From a virus: a stretch of DNA of 31,591 nucleotides. The translations under genes were made by a program, and so were the position numbers. Below are positions 1 to 8,593 of the stretch, in pieces (position 1 is the stretch's first letter; every line of letters starts with the position of its first letter). Where the stretch lies: positions 1-31,591 of the IMG/VR virus record IMGVR_UViG_3300030012_001832. The stretch is one strand, 5' to 3'. Under the pieces are notes generated by a model that saw nothing but the letters and a program-made list of their open reading frames with translations, had not been told where the DNA came from and did not search any database.

Positions 1-548
1 GTATTAACATTTGAAATATTTTTGTATGTCATTGTAACCATATACCAATTGTTTAAAGTTGCCGTTGGGTATGGTGAATATGAATGGGTAAAATCTTCAT
101 ATCGTGGATTAAACTCAGGTTCCCACATACCTATTTGAGGTGTAATTGTATTACCAACAACACTCTGATGTATTTCAAAACTATATACCCAAGCTCGTTG
201 CTGTATCATGATTAGATAAGAACCCCAAGATGTTGGGTATATCCAAACTGAGTAAGTAAAAGGAACTAGTACAGGTACTGTTTGATTAAGACCAGCAGTA
301 GTTATATAAGCTCTTAAGTCCGTAAAATAAGCTGGTACAGTTGCGGAATTACTAGAAGTATATTGACTTCTACTATTACCTGTTCTTAAGGACGCATTAC
401 CATAAGTTGAAGATGGTGCTATATTTGTCCATGTTGTGCCACTACCAGAATATGAATTAGAATCGTTTGCATCTAAATATATTTTTAACCCATTTTGTAT
501 TAGTGAATCACTTCCTCCACCAGCAGAACGAAGATGATGTGATCTCAT
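1..548 (-). CDS. LamG/concanavalin-like tail appendage protein, C-terminus cut by window edge
   Basis: The frame is open from an ATG at 548 to base 1 with no stop, giving about 182 residues; the C-terminus lies outside the window. The N-terminus carries GLKIYLDANDSNSYSGSGTT followed by W-T-N, then FTYSVWIYPTSW about 60 residues later. This resembles LamG/concanavalin A-like lectin domains of phage appendages (family pattern from memory, no search run). The ATG overlaps the stop of the upstream gene as ATGA, which indicates translational coupling. It is the last visible member of the fibre array, so a role in host-surface or glycan binding is inferred. The exact domain assignment is moderately sure; the coding status is strong. 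Confidence 0.7.
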   Translation of the reverse strand, partial: MRSHHLRSAGGGSDSLIQNGLKIYLDANDSNSYSGSGTTWTNIAPSSTYGNASLRTGNSRSQYTSSNSATVPAYFTDLRAYITTAGLNQTVPVLVPFTYSVWIYPTSWGSYLIMIQQRAWVYSFEIHQSVVGNTITPQIGMWEPEFNPRYEDFTHSYSPYPTATLNNWYMVTMTYKNISNVN

Positions 549-1021
549 GAAAGATCTCCTATTGTCGCTCCATATAATTGACTGCCAACTTTAAATAATT
601 CTATTGCTGTAGCATTAGCACCGCCAAGTGTAGGAGCAGATCCACCGTTCCACTTCATTGTAGGCCAAGTCAAAGTATAGTTAGAACTACTTGCTGTCAC
701 TATAAGAAGCATTGATTGACCTGTAGTAAGAGAATCAGTTGCAGTTCTATTTGCTCCTAATGTCCAAGTCTGTACCATTCCGTTATCAGGATCTAAAGCA
801 ACAGAAGAAGCGTCAGTTATAGCAAATACATTTTCATTTATTGCATCTTCAAAAACAACGGAACCTGTAAACGTACCACCTGTTGCAGTAATACCTGTAG
901 CTGTAGTTGCCAACTTTGCGGATCCGCTATGTTTCAAGCTGACACTGGAATCTGATGCTATAGATACTGCGTTGTTAGAGTTTGATGGATGTTGTATTTC
1001 TTCGACTTTTAGTGTTGACAT
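545..1021 (-). CDS. short tail appendage protein with shared MSTLKV N-terminal module
   Basis: This 158-residue protein is low-complexity and rich in Ser, Thr, Ala and Gly. Its first ~45 residues (MSTLKVEEIQ..., ..SDSSVSLKHS.SAKL.TT.TG) closely match the start of the gene at 1338-2234 and more loosely the start of the S74 fibre at 2262-3512. The shared block is probably a docking or trimerisation module, and the remaining part (residues 55-158) a small beta-rich tip. No enzymatic motif is visible. The start ATG at 1021 has no clear Shine-Dalgarno, but the ~40 bases before it resemble the leader of its paralogue. The stop overlaps the next gene as ATGA. A virion appendage role is inferred from context. 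Confidence 0.7.
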   Translation of the reverse strand: MSTLKVEEIQHPSNSNNAVSIASDSSVSLKHSGSAKLATTATGITATGGTFTGSVVFEDAINENVFAITDASSVALDPDNGMVQTWTLGANRTATDSLTTGQSMLLIVTASSSNYTLTWPTMKWNGGSAPTLGGANATAIELFKVGSQLYGATIGDLS

Positions 1022-1056
1022 AATAATTAAAAGTGCATTATTTGTATTTTACCCTC

Positions 1057-1338
1057 TTAGCTAGGCTTTGTCGGCCATGTAATATTATCTGGGTCGGATT
1101 GTGTTGGCACATCTCTAAGAGCTTGACGATAAGTTTTCCATTCATCACTTACAGCAACTCCTGTCTCAGATGCTTTAGCTACAACCCAATCAGATTTTGT
1201 GAGTAAAGAGTCTCTTTGTCCTCGTACCTCTACCCATTTTTGTGCAATAAGTTGTGCGTCTGTTGGTATTTTTGCGTTAAATTCTGCAATTTCTTGCTCA
1301 GTTAGTGGAATTACTACGCCATTAACAATTTTGTTCAT
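1057..1338 (-). CDS. tail assembly chaperone (Phage_tail_APC-like)
   Basis: This is a 93-residue protein. The C-terminal two thirds match the pattern of the phage tail assembly chaperone family (Phage_tail_APC) as I recall it: W35, then QRDSLLTKSDW at 41-51, YRQALRD at 70-76, and the ending ITWPTKP at 86-92. Such proteins are usually encoded beside fibre genes and help fibres fold or attach. Here the gene lies between two paralogous appendage genes. Its ATG shares one base with the upstream stop (TAATG), preceded by GGAGAG as ribosome binding site, so it is coupled to the 1338-2234 gene. Family assignment is fairly confident; which fibre it serves is unknown. Confidence 0.75.
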   Translation of the reverse strand: MNKIVNGVVIPLTEQEIAEFNAKIPTDAQLIAQKWVEVRGQRDSLLTKSDWVVAKASETGVAVSDEWKTYRQALRDVPTQSDPDNITWPTKPS

Positions 1339-2234
1339 TAGCTCTCCTTGTATTTGTAAAGAATAAATTTAGAGCCATTTTGAAAATAGCCTCCACCTTG
1401 TTGACAACTGATTCCCGAAATATACTTATTAGCAAAATTAGATGGATCTAAATGACCCCAGAAGTTACCCCATCCAGCTTGATAATTTGCTCCACCATTG
1501 GGGTGACCTGTTCCTCTAAACCAACCGTAAGTACCTGTGTAAAAATCCATTGTGTACTCCCAATTATACATTTCATAACCATATGTATAAACTCTAATAT
1601 AGTTATTTCCATCAGTCCATCTTTGATCGTTGCCAGGGTCAGTACCAACATAATCAATAATACCTGAAGTATTGATAGAACTAGAACCATTTAAATAAAG
1701 ATATACACGTTGTTCACCATAACCACTCATATTGGCTACTGCACAGACAAGTTTATAGACAAAACCCTGATCTAAACCTGTAAAGTCTATTTGTGTAGTA
1801 GCATTGCTAACCGTTATTGCTGTCTTACTAACAAATTCTAATGCACCACCACCACCAGGTACAGTAATTGTTTTAGATGCTCCAGTACCAGATGCAGTTA
1901 CACCAGCACCAACAAAATTTAAAGTAGTTCCAGCTGTAGATAACGCACTACCTTCATCCTGTACAGTTACACCGCTTGAAATACCAGTTAAATTAGAACC
2001 ATCAATAGCTGGCAGTGTACCTGTTAAATTTGCTGCTGGTAAAGAAGTTAAACTTGCACCTGACCCTGAGAAAGTTGTAGCTGTACACGTTCCAGTAACA
2101 TCTACCCCTGTGCTTGTCGTGGTTAACTTGGCGGATGCTGAATGTTTCAAAGAAACAGAAGAATCAGACGCAAGTGATATTGCATCATCTGTGCTTTGCC
2201 TAGATTGTATATCATCTACCTTTAGTGTTGACAT
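1338..2234 (-). CDS. tail appendage protein, paralogue of 545-1021 gene
   Basis: This 298-residue protein opens with the same MSTLKV-D/E-x-IQ module as the 545-1021 gene, including SDSSVSLKHS-x-SAKL and TG repeats. A Ser/Thr/Gly-rich linker follows (to about residue 130). The C-terminal domain is rich in Tyr, Trp, Gly and Asn (YVGTDPGNDQRWTDGNNY; GWFRGTGHPNGGANYQAGWG), as in beta-sandwich receptor-binding tips. No known catalytic motif is seen. The upstream gap contains a small inverted repeat (2238-2261). The stop shares a base with the next ATG. The role is inferred to be a short fibre or adhesin with a variable tip on a conserved docking stem. Confidence 0.7.
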   Translation of the reverse strand: MSTLKVDDIQSRQSTDDAISLASDSSVSLKHSASAKLTTTSTGVDVTGTCTATTFSGSGASLTSLPAANLTGTLPAIDGSNLTGISSGVTVQDEGSALSTAGTTLNFVGAGVTASGTGASKTITVPGGGGALEFVSKTAITVSNATTQIDFTGLDQGFVYKLVCAVANMSGYGEQRVYLYLNGSSSINTSGIIDYVGTDPGNDQRWTDGNNYIRVYTYGYEMYNWEYTMDFYTGTYGWFRGTGHPNGGANYQAGWGNFWGHLDPSNFANKYISGISCQQGGGYFQNGSKFILYKYKES

Positions 2235-2237
2235 AAT

Positions 2238-2261
2238 ACTTAAATGTACATTGTTTTAAGT
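2238..2261. repeat. short inverted repeat in fibre-gene leader
   Basis: ACTTAAA (2238-2244) and TTTAAGT (2255-2261) form a perfect 7-base inverted repeat with a 10-base loop. It lies in the 27-base gap before the 1338-2234 gene. It is AT-only apart from one pair and lacks a T-tract, so it is a weak structure. A related AT-rich leader precedes the paralogous gene at 1021, so part of the similarity may simply reflect duplication. Confidence 0.3.
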
Positions 2262-3512
2262 TTACCCTCCTTCAAGGGTTTTTACTCTAGCTGATAACTC
2301 TTTTATAGCATTAACAAGAATTGGTACAAGTCTTTCGTATTTCATTCCGTAGCTCATACCATCATCTGTAAGGTTGAGAATTAAGGAATCATCATTATTT
2401 GTTCCATAGCCATTAGCTTGTTCTACTGCAAGTGCTTCCTGTGCTAAGAAGCCAATATGAAGTTTTTGTCTTTTCTTTGATCCATCAGGTGTACCATAAG
2501 GCTCTTCTTCCGTGCCGTACCATGTTCTTCTATCCCATCTGTAGGTAACTGGTCTTAAAGCTTCGATCCAATTTAAGCCAATGGTAAAACTTGTCACATC
2601 TGTTTTATCTCTGGAATCTGAAGAGGATATGCCTGTATCTGCACAATATAGATTAGTAACATTATTATCTCCTAAAACTACATTGTTTGAACCTGTTGTG
2701 ATTGATCCTGATGGAGAACTAGACGATCCAGCTCCATAACCAACACAAGTATTATTAGATCCAGTACTTATGTCATATCCGGCTGTATAGCCAAACACTG
2801 AATTATTATTACCAGTTGTATTACTATAACCAGAATAAGCACCAGCATAAACACAAAAATCAGCTCCAGCGTTTGATAAACCAGCCCTATATCCAATAGC
2901 TGTATTTTGTGAACCACCACTTTGATTAGAACCTTTTAGAGACTCTCTACCTACAGCAGTAGCATAGTGACCTCCGTGATACCTCATGGCTTCAAATCCA
3001 ACTGCAACTGATGAATCTCCGTTAATTTGACCCTCTAGTGCATAAGAACCTATTGCAGTATTTTTTACTGATGTAGAGCTAGTTCCTAAATTAGTTGCAG
3101 CGTTATATCCAAAAAGGGTGTTGTCAGAATCAACACTACTATCAATATCAGCACCAGCATTTGTACCACCTAGAGTATTTCTTAAAGAATCAGAGCTTAC
3201 ACCACCACTAGAAACATCTGCAAATTCCAACTGGCCTACTGCTGTAGCTCCAGAACCTGTTATACTTTTAACTTTTAAATACTTATCTGCTGCAATTTGG
3301 TTATCTGGCAAAATCATTGTATAAGACTGACCAGCACTATGAGCAGGGGATTTTAGTTTTACACCATGACTTTGTGCAGAGCAGTTTAACTGGAGCATTG
3401 CGTCATCTCCACCCGCACCCTTAATCTCTAACTTACCTGTACCATTAGGAATAATTCTCACATTTCCATTACTGGTATCAGTTTGAATTTCATCAACAAT
3501 AACTTTTGACAT
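2262..3512 (-). CDS. tail fibre with YadA-head-like repeats and S74 intramolecular chaperone
   Basis: 416 residues. The N-terminus (MSKVIVDEIQTDTSNGNVRI) is a looser version of the docking module seen in the two downstream appendage genes. Residues ~140-285 hold repeated 14-20-residue units of the form N-T/S-A/V-x-G-x-x-A (NTAIGSYAL, SVAVGFEAM, ATAVGRESL, NTAIGYRAG, NSVFGYTAG, NTCVGYGAG), as in left-handed beta-roll YadA-type heads. Residues ~295-416 are a Peptidase_S74 domain: SDSRDK gives the predicted autocleavage Ser298 and Lys303, followed by LRPVTYRW, IGFLAQE and a C-terminal coiled coil (LVNAIKELSARVKTLE). S74 domains trimerise the fibre and then cut themselves off. A trimeric fibre role is strongly supported; the receptor is unknown. 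Confidence 0.85.
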   Translation of the reverse strand: MSKVIVDEIQTDTSNGNVRIIPNGTGKLEIKGAGGDDAMLQLNCSAQSHGVKLKSPAHSAGQSYTMILPDNQIAADKYLKVKSITGSGATAVGQLEFADVSSGGVSSDSLRNTLGGTNAGADIDSSVDSDNTLFGYNAATNLGTSSTSVKNTAIGSYALEGQINGDSSVAVGFEAMRYHGGHYATAVGRESLKGSNQSGGSQNTAIGYRAGLSNAGADFCVYAGAYSGYSNTTGNNNSVFGYTAGYDISTGSNNTCVGYGAGSSSSPSGSITTGSNNVVLGDNNVTNLYCADTGISSSDSRDKTDVTSFTIGLNWIEALRPVTYRWDRRTWYGTEEEPYGTPDGSKKRQKLHIGFLAQEALAVEQANGYGTNNDDSLILNLTDDGMSYGMKYERLVPILVNAIKELSARVKTLEGG

Positions 3513-3533
3513 AATTTTTAAATAAGAAACAAG

Positions 3534-6500
3534 TTAAACAAAGGTCATAGTGGAGTTTGCACTCACTGTTAGGGTAGCACCAGAAGCAATAATCATAGGA
3601 CTAGCTGCTACATAATTAAAGTTTGCTGTCGTAGAAAAACTGTTATCCATTTGGTTTTCTGCTTCCACAAATAACTTTTCGTTTGAACTGCCAACTAAAC
3701 CACTAGCAGCAGCAGCCCATGTCAGACCACCAGTATTACCTGACTGAGCAGTCAAAACATAACCGTTAGTAGGTGAATTACTTACTTTTAGATTAGCTTC
3801 ATCAACTACATTATCTGCAATAGTTAAAGCAGTTGACCCTGTAACTTCTCCTGTATGTGTAGCGTTAGATGTAATACCACTTACTGTTGTATTAAGTGAA
3901 GCAATATCAACACCATCAACTGTTCCTGTGACGGTAATATCGCCTGTAACATCAAGTCCTCCAGCTACATCTAAATTATCAGATCCATTTAATTGAGCTA
4001 ATTTTATCCAGTTACCAGCATGAGCAAAGTAGGCTGCTCCTGTAGCATGAACATGAGCAAACATTCCATGATAAGTACTAGCACTAGGTAAATCACTTTC
4101 AGCACTATATACATTTGCAAATAGAACTTTACCTGTAGTTGTTATATTTTGCGATCCAAAATCAGGTGATATCTTAGTTCCAGCTATAGCTGCACTTGCA
4201 TCAATCTGTGCGTTAACAAGACCACTGCTGTTAAATAAAGTTTTTATGTCACTAGCTGTTAACTGATTAGTAAGATTTGAATATGAAATATCAATATCAG
4301 CCGATCCATCAAAATCAACATTAGCAATCTTTCTTGCAGTAGTAAGCGTAGCTGCTGATCCTGTAGTGTTTTGGTTTAATGTAGGTACTAAAGAAGCTGA
4401 AATAGTACCTGTATCAAGATTAGACGCATCATTAGCTCCATCAAGTTTTGTTTTTAAAGCATCTGTAAAGTTATTTTGAGTGAGTCCACCATCTCCAACA
4501 GTTAATTTATTAGTTAAATCTGTGTATGAGATATCAATATTTGCAGAACCATTAAAAGATGCACCAGCTATAGTTCTTGCATTAGCTAATGTTGCTGCTG
4601 TAGTAGCTGCAATACCAAGAGCATCTATATCTGACTTTGTTTGATCGGCTGTAGCACCATCTTCTACATTTATCATGGTGCGTAAATTTGCTGGAGTGAT
4701 TTCTTCTATTACACCGGCACCAGCAGAGTCTCTTCCTAAAATCCTGTCTGTAGCTGATACGTTTTGTATTTTGGCATAAGTTACAGCTTGATTAGCAATA
4801 GTTAAAGCTGTTGCACCTGTCACATCACCTGTGTGGGTGGCATTAGTAACCTTTGCAGTATTTGCTGCTATTTCTGTGTTTATTGAGTTAGCTAGTTTAT
4901 CTGCTGTGATTGCATCATCAGCTATTTCATTAACAGTTAACTTATCTGATTGTAAAAGAGTTTTTATTTCTGTAGAAGTTTGATCGTCTTTAGCTCCAAC
5001 ATCTATTCCATCTAACTTAGAATGATCATCATCTGTGAAAGTATTAGAGTTTGAAGCTGCCTCTACTGCTGCTGCTATCTGTGCAGCCGTTATAGCTCCG
5101 GTATTACCATTAACAGATAAGACCTGATCTGTAGGTGTTAATAGTTCGGTAAAATCTGCCATTGTGCCAGCAGTTCCACTATTTCTTACATAAGATTTAT
5201 TTTGATCTGTTCTGACAACAATATCTCCTTCTTGGGTTGTAAGTGCTAACTGTGCAGATTCATTTGCTGCTGTTTGTACAGTAGTAAGTGCTATCTGATC
5301 GACATTAAATGTAGTACCAGATAAACTTAAACCCGTTCCAGCAGTGTAAGTTGTGTCACTACTATTAGCATCTACATAAGCTTTTACTGATTGTTGGGTC
5401 GGTACTTTAGTGGCACTGTTAGATGCCATATTATCTTCATCAACAACAAAACTCATTCCAGCAGTTGTTGTATCACTATTCATTACCGCTCCAGCAGCGT
5501 CTACATTAGTTGTATCTGTGACATCTGCACTAGCTTCTATTGCAGCAAGTTTTGATTTCTCGGCATCTGTAAAAGCATTAGTGTCTGAATTATTTTCATA
5601 AGCTGTTTTTATTTCCGCATCTGTTTGGTCTGCTGTAGCACTGGTTTCTATGCCTGTTAATTTAGCTTTTTCAACGTCAGTAAAGACATTAGTGTTTGCA
5701 TTTGCTTCATATGCCGTCTTTATCTCTGCATCTGTTTGATCTGCAGTAGCATTACTTTCAATACCATCAAGTTTTGCGTGATCTGCTGTTGTGAAATTTT
5801 CATCAGTCTGTGATGCCACAACAAAATCTAAAGTGCCGTCTGCATCTTGATAGGTTACTGTTATACCTGTTTCAGTATTACCTGTAAGCATACCACCAAC
5901 AATATCTTGTATCTCTTCATCTGTCTGATCAGCAGTTGCGTTGCTTTCTATACCACTTAATTTACTTTTTTCAGTATCAGTAAAGGCATTTGTATCACTT
6001 TCTCCTTCGTATAAAGATTTTATTTCTGAGCCTGTTTGGTCAGCAGTAGCATTATCCTCTATTGCGTTTAGCTTTGTATGATCTGCATCAGTAAATACAT
6101 TAGAATCTGTAGCTGATTCGACAAGTGTTCTTATTTCACTAGCTGTCTGATCAGCAGTGGCAGAAGCTTCAATTCCATCTAGTTTACTTTTATCACTGGC
6201 AGACATAGAACCAGCAGCAGATGTTGTAGCTGCGGAAATACTGATAGCTGGAGTCGATCCACCTGATGAACTTATTGGTGTTGAACCTGTAACTGAAGTC
6301 ACCCCACCAGCAGAACCAGAAGCAGCAGATGTTATCCTTCCCTTTGCATCAACTGTAATATTTGTATTTGTATAACTACCAGCAGTAACAGAAGTGTTTG
6401 AAAGCTTTGCATCCGTTACAGAATTGTTAGATATTTTAGAAGCGGTGATTGAATCGTCCGCTATTTTTGAAGTTGTGATAGCACCATTATCAATAGTAAA

Positions 6501-7046
6501 AGTTGCACCAGAGTTACTTACAACAATATCTCCCTTGTCTCCATCACTGATCGCTCCGTCTGCTCCGTCATTCCCTGCTGGCCCTTGAATCCCTTGAATC
6601 CCTTGAATCCCTTGAATCCCCTGTTCTCCGGTATCACCTTTATCGCCTTTTGGGATAGCAAAATCAAATGTTGCAGCACTAGATGATCCAGAATTTGTAA
6701 CAGTTGCAGAAGAACCAGCAGCACCAGTAGAAACTGTTCCAACAGTAATAGTTGCAGCAGCACCGTCAGCACCGTCAGCACCGTCATTTCCAGCAACACC
6801 TTGTATTCCCTGACTTCCAGTATTTCCAGTATCTCCTTTCGGTATCGTAAAATCTAATATTGCTGCTGTTGTAGTACCGCTATTAGTAACTGTTGCAGAA
6901 GAACCAGAGTTACCAGTAGTAACAGTTCCTATACTTACTGTTGCAGAACCTTCTCCCTGTGGCCCCTGTGCTCCGTCTGCACCAGCAACGCCTTGAGGTC
7001 CTTGAGTAACAATTTCAACAATGGTTATAGGATTTGATGAACTCAT
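3534..7046 (-). CDS. long collagen-like/repeat tail fibre protein
   Basis: 1170 residues. Three Gly-X-Y collagen-like stretches lie at about residues 16-32, 71-94 and 134-163. They are separated by two copies of a ~45-residue beta module (TVSIGTVTTGNSGSSATVTN / TITVGTVSTGAAGSSATVTN, each ending DF-x-IPKGD). Residues ~285-510 contain five clear K-L-x-x-I-E-x-x-ATADQT repeats plus degenerate copies. The rest alternates Thr/Asn/Ala-rich stalk units (THTGDVTG, DDAITADKL, SYxNLTNQLT). No S74 or catalytic motif is seen at the C-terminus. The start ATG overlaps the previous stop as ATGA (7046-7043). It is probably a long trimeric fibre shaft whose tip is completed by products of the downstream genes (inference). 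Confidence 0.85.
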   Translation of the reverse strand: MSSSNPITIVEIVTQGPQGVAGADGAQGPQGEGSATVSIGTVTTGNSGSSATVTNSGTTTAAILDFTIPKGDTGNTGSQGIQGVAGNDGADGADGAAATITVGTVSTGAAGSSATVTNSGSSSAATFDFAIPKGDKGDTGEQGIQGIQGIQGIQGPAGNDGADGAISDGDKGDIVVSNSGATFTIDNGAITTSKIADDSITASKISNNSVTDAKLSNTSVTAGSYTNTNITVDAKGRITSAASGSAGGVTSVTGSTPISSSGGSTPAISISAATTSAAGSMSASDKSKLDGIEASATADQTASEIRTLVESATDSNVFTDADHTKLNAIEDNATADQTGSEIKSLYEGESDTNAFTDTEKSKLSGIESNATADQTDEEIQDIVGGMLTGNTETGITVTYQDADGTLDFVVASQTDENFTTADHAKLDGIESNATADQTDAEIKTAYEANANTNVFTDVEKAKLTGIETSATADQTDAEIKTAYENNSDTNAFTDAEKSKLAAIEASADVTDTTNVDAAGAVMNSDTTTAGMSFVVDEDNMASNSATKVPTQQSVKAYVDANSSDTTYTAGTGLSLSGTTFNVDQIALTTVQTAANESAQLALTTQEGDIVVRTDQNKSYVRNSGTAGTMADFTELLTPTDQVLSVNGNTGAITAAQIAAAVEAASNSNTFTDDDHSKLDGIDVGAKDDQTSTEIKTLLQSDKLTVNEIADDAITADKLANSINTEIAANTAKVTNATHTGDVTGATALTIANQAVTYAKIQNVSATDRILGRDSAGAGVIEEITPANLRTMINVEDGATADQTKSDIDALGIAATTAATLANARTIAGASFNGSANIDISYTDLTNKLTVGDGGLTQNNFTDALKTKLDGANDASNLDTGTISASLVPTLNQNTTGSAATLTTARKIANVDFDGSADIDISYSNLTNQLTASDIKTLFNSSGLVNAQIDASAAIAGTKISPDFGSQNITTTGKVLFANVYSAESDLPSASTYHGMFAHVHATGAAYFAHAGNWIKLAQLNGSDNLDVAGGLDVTGDITVTGTVDGVDIASLNTTVSGITSNATHTGEVTGSTALTIADNVVDEANLKVSNSPTNGYVLTAQSGNTGGLTWAAAASGLVGSSNEKLFVEAENQMDNSFSTTANFNYVAASPMIIASGATLTVSANSTMTFV
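5517..6194 (-). repeat. protein-level tandem repeats (K-L-x-x-I-E-x-x-ATADQT) in fibre
   Basis: Within the long fibre, about residues 285-510, units of ~35-50 residues recur with the core KLxxIExxATADQT and a spacer of the form xEIKxxYExxxxTNxFTDxEK. Five cores are intact; KLAAIEASADVTDT (same block) and KLDGIDVGAKDDQT plus NVEDGATADQT (further on) are degenerate. The DNA copies have diverged at synonymous sites, so the repeat is old and kept at protein level. The units probably build a repetitive shaft. Confidence 0.75.
6582..6620 (-). repeat. 9-base tandem repeat coding for Ile-Gln-Gly
   Basis: CCCTTGAAT is repeated four times without a mismatch at 6582-6617, followed by a partial copy (CCC, 6618-6620). 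On the coding strand it spells repeated Ile-Gln-Gly in the third collagen-like stretch of the long fibre. The period is a multiple of three, so gain or loss of units changes shaft length without shifting frame. Confidence 0.9.
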
Positions 7047-7384
7047 GTGGTGTAACCTTGACTTACAAATAGTGTACCTTCTAAATAATACATTTTATCT
7101 CCACTAGGATCTGTTAACAAAACATCATATTGTAATTCATCTACTAAGAATGTTGCAGTATCAGTATCAGTTAGTTTTAAATCTACAGTGCCATTAGGTC
7201 TGTCAGTATAAGTTACGGCAAAATCAGCATATTTAAATGTTCTTTCTTTATTCCATACTTCAGCATCGACAATAAAACCAGAAAGATCAACAGCAGTGCC
7301 ATTAGAGTCCTTAAATATAAGACGCATTGGAAAGTCTGCTCTACGTTGGATCGTGAAGTTTTTAACAGCAGTTTTAGCGGTCAT
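7043..7384 (-). CDS. small Ig-like virion protein (BppU N-domain-like), putative
   Basis: 113 residues, no signal peptide or membrane segment. The pattern FTIQRRADFPMRLIFKDSNG, then VDLSGFIVDAEVW, then a C-terminal YYLEGTLFVSQG, suggests a small all-beta domain. Similar small proteins with an Ig-like fold occur next to fibre genes in phages, and lactococcal baseplate BppU N-terminal domains share this general look (memory of the family, not searched). It is coupled on both sides: a 2-base gap after the upstream S74 fibre gene and an ATGA overlap into the long fibre. A connector between tail tip and fibre is a reasonable inference; function is not proven. Confidence 0.6.
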   Translation of the reverse strand: MTAKTAVKNFTIQRRADFPMRLIFKDSNGTAVDLSGFIVDAEVWNKERTFKYADFAVTYTDRPNGTVDLKLTDTDTATFLVDELQYDVLLTDPSGDKMYYLEGTLFVSQGYTT

Positions 7385-7386
7385 TG

Positions 7387-8568
7387 TTAAGCCTCAAGAG
7401 CAGCCACTTTAGCTTCTAATGTTTCTATTTTAGCAACTGCCTCCTGTAATGCTTTTGTTAAAACAGAAACGATTGCATCTAATTGTAATGATTGGATATC
7501 TGCTCCATCTTTTGTTCCTGTTGCACCACTAGGTATCACTTCTTGCACTTCATGTGCTATAAATCCTTCTCTTGTAATTCCATCTGCTTTGAAAATACCC
7601 TGATAGTCTTTAATTTGAAAAGTTGAAGGTTTTAAAAGTTTTACTTTATTAATTCCAGATTCAGTTTGTAGAGCTATATTTTGCTTGATTCTGTAATCAG
7701 AACTTGTAGCAGCAACCCCAACAAGGGAAGTATCAACATAAGCAGTTAAATTTGGACTGTTCCAATAAAAATTATATAGATTATCAGATAATGTTGCATT
7801 ACTAGCTCCTCCTTGTTTACTTACAATTCCTCTTGGCAGAATGGCACCTGTAACATTAACATTTGCTGGTATAGTTTGTGTATTATGTGATGCAACAAAA
7901 GCACCATTAGAATTAATTTTCCATCTTACAAGATTATTAGTTTCAATAGAAATATCGGCAGTATCTTGTGTTTGTATTTTTAAGTCACCTGTTCCTCTAT
8001 GTGTTAAAGATGAAATTGCATTGACACCTCTATTGTTAGCAGCATCTCTAGCCAATCGCAAACCATAGTCTGTATATGATGTTGAATCAGTTACAAAATC
8101 TATATATGCTTCCTCATTATCTACATTGGTTTGTACTTGTATAAAAGCCTCACCACTAGAAGGGGTGACATTTAAATGTCCTTTTAAATCAACTCCATCT
8201 ACTTTAAATAATGCTGTTTCTGCTCCAGCGTTTGAAACTCCTATTCGGTTTGCAGTAGGGCTATAAAAACCTGTACTTGTGGAACTAGTAAAAGTATAAG
8301 AAGGACTAGAGACAGAACCATTAGGGCCAAAAAAATTACCGTTATTTAATGAGATGAAACCAACTTTAGTAGATTTATCTGATTTATAGAAAGACATCTT
8401 ATCGAGAGTAGTATCCGCATACCACATATATTCATATTTAGTGCTAGGTTCACCAAGAAAAGTTCCACCATTTGACCTTAAAGCTTCAAAAATATCATTT
8501 AAGTCCTGTCTTACTGACGCACCAGATCCATCATCAACAAATAAATCTGAAGGTTTTGTATTTGTCAT
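7387..8568 (-). CDS. tail fibre with C-terminal S74 chaperone domain
   Basis: 393 residues. The N-terminal ~100 residues (VDDGSGASVRQDLNDIFEAL, then KYEYMWYADT) are of a type found in phage fibres that attach to the tail tip. The central part (100-285) is a beta-rich shaft or head. The C-terminus is a Peptidase_S74 domain with SDYRIK, giving predicted cleavage Ser290 and Lys295, then LLKPSTFQIKDY, REGFIAHEVQEVIP and a terminal coiled coil rich in Ala, Glu and Lys. It is the first gene after the gpJ-like tip protein. Its ATG has AAGG four bases upstream. The domain calls are firm; the receptor is unknown. Confidence 0.85.
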   Translation of the reverse strand: MTNTKPSDLFVDDGSGASVRQDLNDIFEALRSNGGTFLGEPSTKYEYMWYADTTLDKMSFYKSDKSTKVGFISLNNGNFFGPNGSVSSPSYTFTSSTSTGFYSPTANRIGVSNAGAETALFKVDGVDLKGHLNVTPSSGEAFIQVQTNVDNEEAYIDFVTDSTSYTDYGLRLARDAANNRGVNAISSLTHRGTGDLKIQTQDTADISIETNNLVRWKINSNGAFVASHNTQTIPANVNVTGAILPRGIVSKQGGASNATLSDNLYNFYWNSPNLTAYVDTSLVGVAATSSDYRIKQNIALQTESGINKVKLLKPSTFQIKDYQGIFKADGITREGFIAHEVQEVIPSGATGTKDGADIQSLQLDAIVSVLTKALQEAVAKIETLEAKVAALEA

Positions 8569-8593
8569 TTTACCTTATGTTTTTCCTATTATA

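Noticed and set aside
1804-2259. 151-residue plus-strand ORF
   Set aside because: It is antisense to a well-supported appendage gene; its Pro/Val-rich composition is the usual shadow of Ser/Thr/Gly-rich coding on the other strand and it has no domain.
5517-6194. CRISPR-like array appearance of regularly spaced repeats
   Set aside because: Repeats are protein-level, imperfect in DNA, and lie in an open fibre frame; there are no identical direct repeats with unique spacers.
6518-6799. 93-residue minus-strand ORF with KGFKGFKGFKG
   Set aside because: It is the alternative frame of the collagen-like tandem repeat in the long fibre gene, not a separate protein.
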